This document shows, one piece after another, positions 17,901 to 25,608 of a stretch of 36,991 nucleotides of DNA. Every line of letters begins with the position of its first letter. Position 1 is the stretch's first letter. A model generated the notes under the pieces. The model was not told the origin of the DNA and did not search any database. It worked only from the letters and a program-made list of their open reading frames with translations. A program made the translations under genes and the position numbers. This stretch comes from CAYYVJ01 sp964475115 (GTDB lineage Bacteria > Bacillota > Clostridia > Lachnospirales > Lachnospiraceae), in contig CAYYVJ010000011.1 in the NCBI GenBank assembly GCA_964475115.1, forward strand, positions 1 to 36,991, given 5' to 3'.

Positions 17901-18666
17901 CTTCATACGTTTTCTTCATTGGTTTATTATAAAAACCATCTAAGAAATTAACATCCTTTAATTCTGTAGAAAAAGTAGTATGACGACAATGATCTGACCA
18001 ATAGGTGTCTAGAACTTTAATTTCTGTCATAGAAGGTTCTCTTTTTTCTTCATTCACAAAATAATTTTGTATATGAAGGAAATCTTTAAATGTCATGGCC
18101 AAATTTAAAGATAAGAAAAGTTCATTTAATTCATTTTCTTCCATTTTTGTAAATCCGTTTAAATTAAGAATATCAGCAGGCTCTTCAAAAACAGTAACTA
18201 ATGTTTTAGGTTTACCCATACCTGATTCTCTTGAATCTACTGGATTAATACAATAATCTTTAATCTTTTCTAATTCATCTTCTGTAACACTACCCTCTAA
18301 CACATAAGTCACTGCAGTTTTTATTATTGCTTCTTCCTCTTTTTTTATAAAGCGAACGCATTGAACAGCTGAATCAGCTCTTTGATCAAACTGACCTGGT
18401 AAATATTCTACAGAAAACACCTTGTCCTCTACAGAGTATGGAAAATTTTCCTCATACAAGATATCTACAGGAGGTTCAGAAAAAATGGTTTTACAGGCTT
18501 CTTTAAATACAACCTCTGATATATTTTCAATATCATATCGAATTAACACACGCACCTTTGCTATACTATCTATACCTAAATATCCCTTGAGTTCATCCTT
18601 TAATTCCTTTGCTTTTACTGCAAAGGCTTCCTTTTTTTCCACATACACTCTTTTTACTTTATCCAT
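14914..18666 (-). CDS. purL: Phosphoribosylformylglycinamidine synthase, single-chain
   Basis: Makes FGAM from FGAR, glutamine and ATP in purine synthesis. 1250 residues, the fused clostridial clade with the synthetase and the PurQ-type glutaminase in one chain. The synthetase part shows 'YWSDHCRHTTFSTEL' (about 225-240), 'FKNETHNHPTEIEPFGGAAT' and 'GFGLPSIGGKDSMSGTFHDI'. The C-terminal glutaminase starts near 1000 with 'PVFPGTNCEYDS', has 'MFPGGFSAGDEPDGSAKF', nucleophile Cys1091 in 'LVLGICNGFQAL', and His1221/Glu1223 in 'MAHSERR'. The start ATG at 18666 follows CGGAGG. It is apart from purC-purF and transcribed on its own. Confidence 0.97.
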   Translation of the reverse strand: MDKVKRVYVEKKEAFAVKAKELKDELKGYLGIDSIAKVRVLIRYDIENISEVVFKEACKTIFSEPPVDILYEENFPYSVEDKVFSVEYLPGQFDQRADSAVQCVRFIKKEEEAIIKTAVTYVLEGSVTEDELEKIKDYCINPVDSRESGMGKPKTLVTVFEEPADILNLNGFTKMEENELNELFLSLNLAMTFKDFLHIQNYFVNEEKREPSMTEIKVLDTYWSDHCRHTTFSTELKDVNFLDGFYNKPMKKTYEEYLSAHKEMFAGREDKYVCLMDLALMAMRKLKKEGKLQDLEESEEINACSIVVPIDIDGGTEEWLISFKNETHNHPTEIEPFGGAATCLGGAIRDPLSGRAYVYQAMRITGAADPTVSLKETLKGKLPQVKIVRGAADGYSSYGNQIGLATGYVKEVYHPNYVAKRMEIGAVMGAAPRKNVIRETSDPGDVIILLGGRTGRDGLGGATGSSKVHTKESIETSGAEVQKGNAPTERKIQRLFRREEVSRLIKKCNDFGAGGVSVAIGELADGLKIFLDKVPKKYAGLDGTELSISESQERMAVVIDKKDVEEFLAYSVEENLEATEVAVVTEEKRLVMIWRDKEIVNLSRVFLDTNGAHQEAAVEVQMPATDKNYFAEEKITDVREKWLASLRDLNGCSQKGLVEMFDSSIGAGSVLMPYGGKYQLTETQTMVAKLPLLKGKTDTVTMMSYGFDPYLSSWSPYHGAVYAILESVAKIVSSGGDYSKIRFTFQEYFKRMTENPSSWGQPFSALLGAYSAQMGFGLPSIGGKDSMSGTFHDIDVPPTLVSFAVNTGDHNDIISPEFKKAGNKIIKFAIEKDEYDLPIYEQIKNLYGEIYRLIQNKIVLSAYSLDSKGVVAAVSKMAFGNHFGVKVDENLDINDFFRPEFGNIVAEVEEKDLEKIKVPYTLIGEVTNEKKFVYGSVMIELEDALASWMKTLEKVFPTKVKEATNQVKSSLFNTKDIYICKNKVAKPTVFIPVFPGTNCEYDSMKAFERAGANVIIKIFKNLDAEGIRNSVEEFNKTINQSQIVMFPGGFSAGDEPDGSAKFFATAFRNEKLKESVENLLNERDGLVLGICNGFQALIKLGLVPHGKIIGQNEESPTLTYNTINRHVSKMVYTKVVSNKSPWLQQAELGGVYVNPASHGEGRFVANEKWMKELFENGQIATQYVDLNGEATMDVEWNVNGSYQAVEGITSPDGRVFGKMAHSERRDEAVAKNIFGEQDLKIFESGVKYFK

Positions 18667-18718
18667 CTTTACCTCCGTTTTTCAAAGTATTCTCTTATTA
18701 GTATTTCCTTATAAATTA

Positions 18719-18768
18719 AATATAACATAAGATATATCATTAGTACAATGAATATATCTTATGTTATT
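18719..18768 (-). terminator. Long AT-rich hairpin between the chemoreceptor gene and purL
   Basis: Arms 18722-18741 and 18747-18767 pair over 20 bp with a single bulged base and a 5-base loop (ATAACATAAGATATATCATT and its near-perfect complement). It is downstream of the chemoreceptor gene and 55 bases upstream of purL. The tail on the minus strand is AT-rich rather than a clean U run. A possible purL promoter overlaps it (minus-strand TTGTAC at 18743-18748, 18 bases, TATATT at 18719-18724), so it may be terminator, operator or both. Confidence 0.55.
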
Positions 18769-18786
18769 TATAAGTGCTTCTAATAA

Positions 18787-20955
18787 TTATTGAATTTTAA
18801 ATAAATTAATTGCTTCATTTAATACTTTTGCATTATCCTCTAAATCTAAATATGCTTCTTTTAAATCATTAGTAGAATAAAGCTGATCTTTTACGGTGTC
18901 ATTCACTACAGAAGAAGAAGCTGCAGTTTCTTCAGATACTGCTGAAATACTTTCTATGGCACTTAATGTATCTCTTCTTTCTGTATCCATATCTTTTACA
19001 CTATTTTCAACATGGCTTAAATTGGTAAGTAGGTTGTCAACGTGTTTGTTTATGTTTTCAAATGCCTCAATTGTATGTTGTACAATTGAGGATTGTCCCT
19101 TAACAACATCTTCTGCTTTCATAGCTGTTGCCACTGTACCTGAAGTTTGTTTTTTAATTTCACTAACAAGATGTTGAATTTCATTGGCTGCATTTGCAGA
19201 ACCTTCCGCTAACTTACGAATCTCTTCTGCTACTACTGCAAATCCTCTTCCTGCTTCACCAGCTCTTGCTGCCTCTATAGAAGCATTTAAAGAAAGCAAA
19301 CTAGTTTGAGAAGCTATATCATTAATAATATCGATAAACTGTTCAATAGAAACAGATTTTACTTCCAGTGCTTTTACATCTTTTACAACTTCTTGTGTAA
19401 TACTAGTAGTAGATGCAGATTGGTCAGTAAGTTTATCCATAGTACCAATACCTTCACCAACAATTTTCTTTGTAGTCTCTGCTACTGTGCTTATATCTAT
19501 AATCTCATTTTTAACAAATTCAATTTTTTCTGATAATCCATCCATTTTAACTAAACAATTTTGCGCATCTTCGGCTTGTTGAGTGATACCCATATCAATT
19601 TCACCAATTGCACTAGATATATTATTAGAGGACTCTGTCATTACTTCTGATGCGCTGGCTACTCGTTTAGTAGATCCAGATACTAGTTTCGTAGTTTCTT
19701 GAGCCTTTTCAATTAATTGTCGCATGTTAGTAATAACTTCTGCAACATTATCAGCAAGTATTCCGAATTCATTTCGGCTAGCTACATCATCCATTGAAAC
19801 TGTTAAATCACCTTTAGAAACTAAAGATAACTTTTTAATGATTTTACTAATATTATTTCCAATATTTAATGAAATAAAGGTTGCCACTACAGCAACTACA
19901 ATACAAGCTAAAAGAACTAAAACAATCGTTACATTTTTTATTTCATCTGCTGCCTTAGTAATAGAAATCTGAGGTACTAATGCACTTACTGTCATTCCTG
20001 TTACAGGACTGGTGCTTTGCATAAAGAAATATTCTGAGCCATTAAGCTTAACGTATGTTCCTACACTTAACTCTTCTAAGGCTAAACTTTCTTTATAATA
20101 TGTTTGATTAAAAAACTTAAAGGTATCTTCTTTATCTGCTATAACTTCTTTTCCGTCAGGTGTAATAAATGCAACCTTACTTCCTTCACCCAAATCCAAG
20201 TTCTGTAAAATACCACGGATCTTTTCTAGATTAACGTCAATGACTACAGCAAACTTGTTAGGATTAATTCTTTGCATAAAGGACAAGGCATAACTTTCCG
20301 TATTAATGCCAATCTCCTCATCCAAAAATTCATGAGATCCAATCCAAACTTTAGTACCAGAATCTGAAAGTTTTTTTCCTTCTGCTGACTCTAAGTACTC
20401 TTGTAAAAATCCTTTTCCAACTTTGGTTGTTGTAGTAAAGAAATTTGTATTTTCATCTGTTACAATATGAATATTCTCTATAAAACTATCAGAAACTTCT
20501 TTAGCCATAATATTAGATTTTATTGTATTAGAAGCTTTAAGCTGCTCTGCAGGAGTATCTTTATATAACCCAAAAGCATAGTTTGATAATTGAGAATCCA
20601 TTGTTAACTGAAGGGCAGAAGCTTCTATTGAAGAAAGTCCTAAGTCTATGTATTGAACAGCTAAATCAATGGTTTTTAAAGTGGAAGCCTCATAATTAGC
20701 AATTAATCCTTGAGATGCTCTACTATAAGAAAAAACTCCAACAAATATCACGAAAAAAATCGGTATTATAAAACCGACAATAAGCTGAATACGTATACCC
20801 ATCTTATTACGCTTATTCGTCTTCGCTTTTTTTACTAGTTTCTTACCTTTTGATCTCATTTCGTCTAAATGTGGTTTCTTGTTCTTGACAATATTCTTAG
20901 CTAAGTCTTTCACTTTCAAAAAAAATCTTGCCATTTTAGCAATCACTTCTTTCAT
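18787..20955 (-). CDS. Methyl-accepting chemotaxis protein
   Basis: 722 residues. An unusual, strongly basic cytoplasmic stretch (1-55, e.g. 'MRSKGKKLVKKAKTNKRNKM') precedes the first membrane segment (about 57-76). A roughly 260-residue extracellular region follows that looks like a dCache sensor, then a second membrane segment ('IVLVLLACIVVAVVATFI', near 350), a HAMP domain, and the signalling tip with 'GEAGRGFAVVAEEIRKLAEGS'. It should report an unknown ligand to CheA/CheW. No che genes are nearby. The start ATG at 20955 has GGAGGG 8 bases upstream; the longer TTG start includes that site and is rejected. Confidence 0.92.
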   Translation of the reverse strand: MKEVIAKMARFFLKVKDLAKNIVKNKKPHLDEMRSKGKKLVKKAKTNKRNKMGIRIQLIVGFIIPIFFVIFVGVFSYSRASQGLIANYEASTLKTIDLAVQYIDLGLSSIEASALQLTMDSQLSNYAFGLYKDTPAEQLKASNTIKSNIMAKEVSDSFIENIHIVTDENTNFFTTTTKVGKGFLQEYLESAEGKKLSDSGTKVWIGSHEFLDEEIGINTESYALSFMQRINPNKFAVVIDVNLEKIRGILQNLDLGEGSKVAFITPDGKEVIADKEDTFKFFNQTYYKESLALEELSVGTYVKLNGSEYFFMQSTSPVTGMTVSALVPQISITKAADEIKNVTIVLVLLACIVVAVVATFISLNIGNNISKIIKKLSLVSKGDLTVSMDDVASRNEFGILADNVAEVITNMRQLIEKAQETTKLVSGSTKRVASASEVMTESSNNISSAIGEIDMGITQQAEDAQNCLVKMDGLSEKIEFVKNEIIDISTVAETTKKIVGEGIGTMDKLTDQSASTTSITQEVVKDVKALEVKSVSIEQFIDIINDIASQTSLLSLNASIEAARAGEAGRGFAVVAEEIRKLAEGSANAANEIQHLVSEIKKQTSGTVATAMKAEDVVKGQSSIVQHTIEAFENINKHVDNLLTNLSHVENSVKDMDTERRDTLSAIESISAVSEETAASSSVVNDTVKDQLYSTNDLKEAYLDLEDNAKVLNEAINLFKIQ

Positions 20956-21066
20956 TTCATAACCCTCCAACTATTTTTCGTCATTTTGTCTGTCAATATA
21001 TACTAAATAATACCATAATGCAAGCAAAAAGTACATGTCTTTTACTATTTTGTTACATTTATTTTG

Positions 21067-21966
21067 CTATTTTTCTTTATTCGAATTATTTAGTAACTGC
21101 ATCAAAAATTCCTTTGCTATATTGGAGAGAGGAATATTATCACTGTATGCAACCATAAGCTTTCTACTGGGCAAATCCTCTATTGTAGAAATCAAATATA
21201 AGTCTTTCTTTTCTTTTGGGACACAAAAGTCAGGAACAAATGCAATTCCAAGCCCTATCCTTGCTAAGTCTAAGAGCAAATCATTACTACTTAATTCGAT
21301 TTCAGGAACTAAATCCAACTGATACTTTTGAAAAATTTGATGCAAAAATTCACTCGTAGTACTTTTTCTATCCAACATAAGAATCGGATATTTCTGAAGT
21401 TCCTTTAAAGATATTAGCTCTTTTGATAATAAAGAATACTTCTCTCCACCTAAAAACACATCTTTAAACACTTTTAATGCTTTCATATTTATTGCATCAT
21501 TTAAAGCTGTATTCGGATGATTTATAATAATAAGATCTACCTGCCCTGAAGTTAGCAGTTCTACACATTTAAGAGACGTTTGATTCATAACCTTTATGTG
21601 TATATTGGAATGTTTTTGGTGGAATTCATTTAAAAATGGAACTAAGTAATATCGGCATATTGTGTCACTCGCACCTATTCTAAGTTGTCCACCATTTAAA
21701 GAATCCGCTTCCAAAACCTGCCTTTCTCCATTCATGATCAGATTCATGGCGGGTTCAACATGCTTAAACAGAATCTCTCCTTCAGGAGTTAGTAATACTT
21801 TCTTTGTGCTACGCTGAAATAATTTGGAATTTAATTTCTTTTCTAACGTTTTTATCGATTGGCTTACTGCAGATTGCGAAATAAATAATTGTTTTGAAGC
21901 TTCCGAAAAACTCAAAGAAATTGCAACATAATAAAACACCTTATACAATTCATAATTTATATCCAT
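21067..21966 (-). CDS. LysR family transcriptional regulator
   Basis: 299 residues. The N-terminal winged helix-turn-helix is clear: 'SFSEASKQLFISQSAVSQSI' (about 19-38), then 'TLEKKLNSKLFQRSTKKVLL'. The remainder is a periplasmic-binding-type effector domain ('LRIGASDTICRYYLVPFL'). LysR proteins usually control a divergent neighbour, but here the neighbour upstream is on the same strand and overlaps it by 10 bases (the ATG lies inside the last codons of the nuclease-helicase). GGGAGGGG precedes the ATG. Target and ligand are unknown. Confidence 0.93.
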   Translation of the reverse strand: MDINYELYKVFYYVAISLSFSEASKQLFISQSAVSQSIKTLEKKLNSKLFQRSTKKVLLTPEGEILFKHVEPAMNLIMNGERQVLEADSLNGGQLRIGASDTICRYYLVPFLNEFHQKHSNIHIKVMNQTSLKCVELLTSGQVDLIIINHPNTALNDAINMKALKVFKDVFLGGEKYSLLSKELISLKELQKYPILMLDRKSTTSEFLHQIFQKYQLDLVPEIELSSNDLLLDLARIGLGIAFVPDFCVPKEKKDLYLISTIEDLPSRKLMVAYSDNIPLSNIAKEFLMQLLNNSNKEK

Positions 21967-24326
21967 TCAAACCCCTCCCAAAACTTTTTAGTTTCTTCAA
22001 TAAGATTCTCTAAAGTTACACAGCTGTATCCCTCCCATTCACGTGGAAACAACTGTCTATATTGACGTTCCATAAATCGGCTATCCAAAAGAGCAATAAT
22101 CCCTTTATCTTCACCTGTACGAATAACTCTCCCAGCTCCTTGCAGAACCTTATTCATACCAGGATAGCGATAGGAATAATCAAAACCATTAAGTTCTCGC
22201 TCATCATAATACTCTTTTAATATTTCTCTTTCATTACATACTTGAGGTAATCCAGTTCCAACAATAATGGCTCCAATTAATTGCTCATTTTTCAAATCAA
22301 TGCCTTCCGAGAATATCCCACCAAGTACACAGAAAGCAACAAAAGACTTATTTCTTTCAATTTCAAATTGTTTTAAAAATGTTTCTCTTTCTTCTTCTGT
22401 CATACTAGTCTTTTGAATAATTACATCCGCATCATCTTCTATCCCATTTTCTTGAGCAACTTGTAATACTTGATTCATTAAACGATAAGATGGGAAAAAT
22501 ACCATATAATTTCCCATTTTTACTTTCATAAGATTAATGATATAGCTATAATAATTGTAAAACTCACTTTCGGTTCTTCTAGTGTATTTACTACTTATAT
22601 CTGTTCCAATTAAAATCAATCTATTACTTACAGGAAAAGGCGAATTTGCATAGACAGCATAATCCTCCGTATTCCCCCCCAATAATGGTTTATAGTATTG
22701 AATCGGTAATAGTGTTGCTGAAAAAAAGATACTACTTCTTCCTTTCTCCAAACATTGCCTTATGTTAGTACCCGTATTTACACATAATAACTTTATACTA
22801 AACTTACCATCTTGAGAATATTCTGTATAAATTTTATAATTATCATCTAAAAGCTCATGTATATTCAAAAAATTTCTTATAGAAAAATAGAAATCTAATA
22901 ATTCTTTTTTATCCGTAAAATCATTACCCTCATCCATAAACTCCTCAAGGTTTCCCATTAGGTTCAAAAGATTAATAGGGAGAGCTCCAGCGTTTGGTAT
23001 CACCTTATAAGTTTCACATTCCTTCTTAAAGGCTAACATATCTTTATTACATTTATCTAAACTTTTAGCAAGCTTCTTGTTATGACCAGCTAGCAAATGT
23101 TTTATATGAAGGAAATCTTCTTTCACTAAAACTGCGCTGTACATTTCCCTTGCCCGCTCAACTAAGTTATGTGCTTCATCAATTAAGAATAAATATTCCC
23201 CTTTACTTCCTTCACTAAAAAATCGTTTTAGTTTTACGTTAGGATCAAAGACATAATTATAATCACATATAACACCATCAACCCAATTACTTACATCCAA
23301 ACACATTTCAAAAGGACATACCGTATGTTTCATTGCATACTCAGAAATATGATTTCTTGTAATATTTACCTCTGCATTTATTAGATCAAATACGGCATCA
23401 TTTACTCTGTCAAAATGACTTTTTGCATAGGGACAGTGATCTGGATTACACTCCATAACTTCACATGCACAAAGCTTTTCTTTTGCAGTGATAGTGACCG
23501 TCTTGAATTTAAGACCTTTTTCTCTTAATAGCTCAAAAGCTTCTTCTGCAACTGTTCGTGTAATGGTCTTAGCTGTTAAATAAAAAAGTTTATCTCCCAA
23601 GCCTTCACCTATCGCCTTAATAGCAGGAAATACAGTTGAAATAGTCTTTCCCACACCGGTAGGAGCTTGGATAAATAAAGCCTTCTTCTGCTCAATGGTG
23701 CGATAAGCGGCTACTGCTAATCCTCTTTGCCCTTCCCTGTATTCAAAGGGAAACTCTAATGGTTGTATGGATTTTTTTCTATTTATGTTAGCATCATATT
23801 GATAATCTGTCCACTTTACATACTTATCAATAATTCCTAAAAACCAATTCTCCAAATAAGTAAAGGTAAACTCTTCCTGAAACCTTTTTATATCCTCTGT
23901 TTCTAAGTTACAATATGTCATTTGAACAAATATCTTTTCTAGACTTTGTTCTTTTGCATAAAAATAAGCATAACACATGGCTTGAGCTTTATGCACCTCT
24001 ATTGCTTCTTCTAAAAAATTCAAATTTTTATACATGCCTTTAATTTCATCTATATAGGTATTTCCGTCTTCTGTAAAAATACCATCTGCACGTCCTTCTA
24101 CTATAATGGAGTATTCTTCTAAAGGAACTATAGTCTTCAAACTAACTTCAGCCATATAATGAGAGCCCATTTGCCTCTGGATTTTTTTATGTATCTTTGC
24201 GCCAGCTTGCATAGCATCTTTATCAGAAACAGAACCTCTTCTATTATCAATATCTCCGCTTCTTAAAATGAACTCAACTAAATTTCTTACTGATATTTTT
24301 ATGTTTTCTCTCTGTAGCGTTTCCAT
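21957..24326 (-). CDS. Nuclease-helicase fusion (PD-(D/E)xK plus XPD/DinG-like)
   Basis: 789 residues. Residues 1-180 are a Cas4/RecB-like nuclease domain with 'EGRADGIF' (D81) and 'YIDEIKG' (E94, K96). The rest is a superfamily 2 iron-sulfur helicase: Walker A 'APTGVGKT' (221-228), cysteines at 285, 287, 292, 297, 336 and 341 in the place of the XPD-type cluster, 'DEAH' (382-385), 'FFSATLLP' and 'GAGRVIRT'. It is probably a DNA repair helicase acting 5'-3'. The ATG at 24326 has GGAGG upstream. It is followed without a gap by the LysR gene. This domain pairing is known in Firmicutes, but its biology is little studied. Confidence 0.9.
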   Translation of the reverse strand: METLQRENIKISVRNLVEFILRSGDIDNRRGSVSDKDAMQAGAKIHKKIQRQMGSHYMAEVSLKTIVPLEEYSIIVEGRADGIFTEDGNTYIDEIKGMYKNLNFLEEAIEVHKAQAMCYAYFYAKEQSLEKIFVQMTYCNLETEDIKRFQEEFTFTYLENWFLGIIDKYVKWTDYQYDANINRKKSIQPLEFPFEYREGQRGLAVAAYRTIEQKKALFIQAPTGVGKTISTVFPAIKAIGEGLGDKLFYLTAKTITRTVAEEAFELLREKGLKFKTVTITAKEKLCACEVMECNPDHCPYAKSHFDRVNDAVFDLINAEVNITRNHISEYAMKHTVCPFEMCLDVSNWVDGVICDYNYVFDPNVKLKRFFSEGSKGEYLFLIDEAHNLVERAREMYSAVLVKEDFLHIKHLLAGHNKKLAKSLDKCNKDMLAFKKECETYKVIPNAGALPINLLNLMGNLEEFMDEGNDFTDKKELLDFYFSIRNFLNIHELLDDNYKIYTEYSQDGKFSIKLLCVNTGTNIRQCLEKGRSSIFFSATLLPIQYYKPLLGGNTEDYAVYANSPFPVSNRLILIGTDISSKYTRRTESEFYNYYSYIINLMKVKMGNYMVFFPSYRLMNQVLQVAQENGIEDDADVIIQKTSMTEEERETFLKQFEIERNKSFVAFCVLGGIFSEGIDLKNEQLIGAIIVGTGLPQVCNEREILKEYYDERELNGFDYSYRYPGMNKVLQGAGRVIRTGEDKGIIALLDSRFMERQYRQLFPREWEGYSCVTLENLIEETKKFWEGFEWI

Positions 24327-24369
24327 AGTTCCACACCTCCTTTTCTAGTAGTTTTTCTATAAAGGAAAA

Positions 24370-24403
24370 GAGTACCTTAAAATGTAACACATTCCAGGTA
24401 CTC
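24370..24403 (-). terminator. Terminator of the HPr-like gene
   Basis: GAGTACCT / AGGTACTC outer stem with an inner AATGT-AAC-ACATT stem. On the minus strand it is followed by TTTTCCTTT. It separates the HPr-like gene from the helicase. Confidence 0.75.
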
Positions 24404-24452
24404 CTATCTATTTTTCTTTTAAAAGTGTTCACTTAAGAAATAGCAATCTTAA

Positions 24453-24680
24453 TTATGCTGCTGCATATTCGTTTAAGAAGCTTTCAAACTGCATATCGTC
24501 ACCATAAAAACGAACTGTTAATATATGAGATAAATCAAGACTAAATACGCCTAACATAGACTTTGCATCTACTATTACTCTATTATAAAAAACATCAACA
24601 TCAAAATTACAACCTGTAGCAGCCATAACAAATCTTTTGGCATCCGCAAAATTTGATAATTTGATTTTTCTTTCTTTCAC
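24453..24680 (-). CDS. HPr-like protein lacking the active-site histidine
   Basis: 75 residues from a GTG start at 24680, which lies 9 bases after AAAGG. The first half has no 'GLHARPA', so the His15 that PTS enzyme I phosphorylates is missing. The second half, 'VDAKSMLGVFSLDLS', is close to the Ser46 region of HPr ('KSIMGVMSL'). Like Bacillus Crh it might act only through the serine, for instance in carbon catabolite control, but that is inference. A longer reading to 24734 would start inside the -10 of the promoter and is impossible. Such HPr-like proteins are common in Lachnospiraceae. Confidence 0.75.
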   Translation of the reverse strand: MKERKIKLSNFADAKRFVMAATGCNFDVDVFYNRVIVDAKSMLGVFSLDLSHILTVRFYGDDMQFESFLNEYAAA

Positions 24681-24724
24681 AAAACTCATCCTTTCGCTAT
24701 ATATGTTAAAAAAATTCATCCTTA

Positions 24725-24753
24725 TATATAACACATATCATTAAATTTGTCAA
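24725..24753 (-). promoter_or_regulatory. Promoter of the HPr-like gene
   Basis: Perfect -35 TTGACA (24748-24753), 17 bases, TATATA (24725-24730); start expected near 24718, 38 bases before the GTG. Confidence 0.7.
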
Positions 24754-24779
24754 ATCCATACTTTTGTTTTACTAAAATA

Positions 24780-25580
24780 TTACAAAGTATTCTTTCCATT
24801 CCATACTGCTAATCGATTTTTTTCTTGAAACTCTGTCATATTTTTACGATAACGAAGAGGTAAAAGTTGTTTTTGAAGCGCTTCATTTGTTCGTTCTTTA
24901 ATCGCAATGGTTCTAAAAAATGTTGACCAAAGATGTTGATATTCTAATTCATTCTCAGAGAGCTTAGACATACTTTCAATTTTATCTGCAATTCCATTTA
25001 CTAATACCCAACCTTCTAAACGTTTATGAACAGCAGCTATTTTTCTATTTTCATCAAAAATAATCCAGTTTTCCCCTGATAGACGGTCTGCAAAATGTGG
25101 TGCCACTAGGCATAACACATTATTTTTAGGCTCTATCTTCCCTAATAATATCTTAGAATTTAATTCATGAAAGCGTATAAAGCCTAACAATAAATGAGTT
25201 TCATTTGAAACATTTCTCGTCAATTCAAACACTCTACAAACCGCAGAATCTCCAAGATGTTCTATTACCCTAGGACCTTGTTTAAACGCAACTATTAAAA
25301 AGCGATAAATCGCATCTGCCTTATTCTCTTCAAAGGACATGGCAGCTTTATATACATAAGCAAATACTTCTTCTGAGAGCTTTTTCCTTATAGAGCGAAT
25401 TACTTTCTCTACCTTTTCTGCATCTTCATTTACCTGAACATATTCAGCAAACAACTCCATGTTTCGTGTGTTTTCAAGTTCTAACTGTACATTACTATGA
25501 CCTAATCCGCTATCCCAAGCATCATATACTCCCGTTAATATACTATTCAGATTATCCTTACATTGATATATTCTTTTCAT
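24780..25580 (-). CDS. DUF4130 / TIGR03915-type probable DNA metabolism protein
   Basis: 266 residues. 'YQCKDNLNSILTGVYDAWDS' at the N-terminus and 'RFHELNSKILLGKIEPKNNV...APHFADRLSGENWIIFD' (about 130-180) fit the family that nearly always sits next to a TIGR03916-type radical SAM protein, as here. The biochemical role is unknown; a link to uracil-DNA-glycosylase-like repair has been suggested from fusions. The start ATG at 25580 follows GGAG, and a TTG four codons earlier overlaps it. It is 28 bases downstream of the radical SAM gene and surely co-transcribed. Confidence 0.87.
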   Translation of the reverse strand: MKRIYQCKDNLNSILTGVYDAWDSGLGHSNVQLELENTRNMELFAEYVQVNEDAEKVEKVIRSIRKKLSEEVFAYVYKAAMSFEENKADAIYRFLIVAFKQGPRVIEHLGDSAVCRVFELTRNVSNETHLLLGFIRFHELNSKILLGKIEPKNNVLCLVAPHFADRLSGENWIIFDENRKIAAVHKRLEGWVLVNGIADKIESMSKLSENELEYQHLWSTFFRTIAIKERTNEALQKQLLPLRYRKNMTEFQEKNRLAVWNGKNTL

Positions 25581-25608
25581 AATTTTCTCCAATATTTGGA
25601 TTCATTGT

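Noticed and set aside
24681..24734. Longer start for the HPr-like protein
   Set aside because: Its first codons overlap the -10 region and lie upstream of the expected transcription start.
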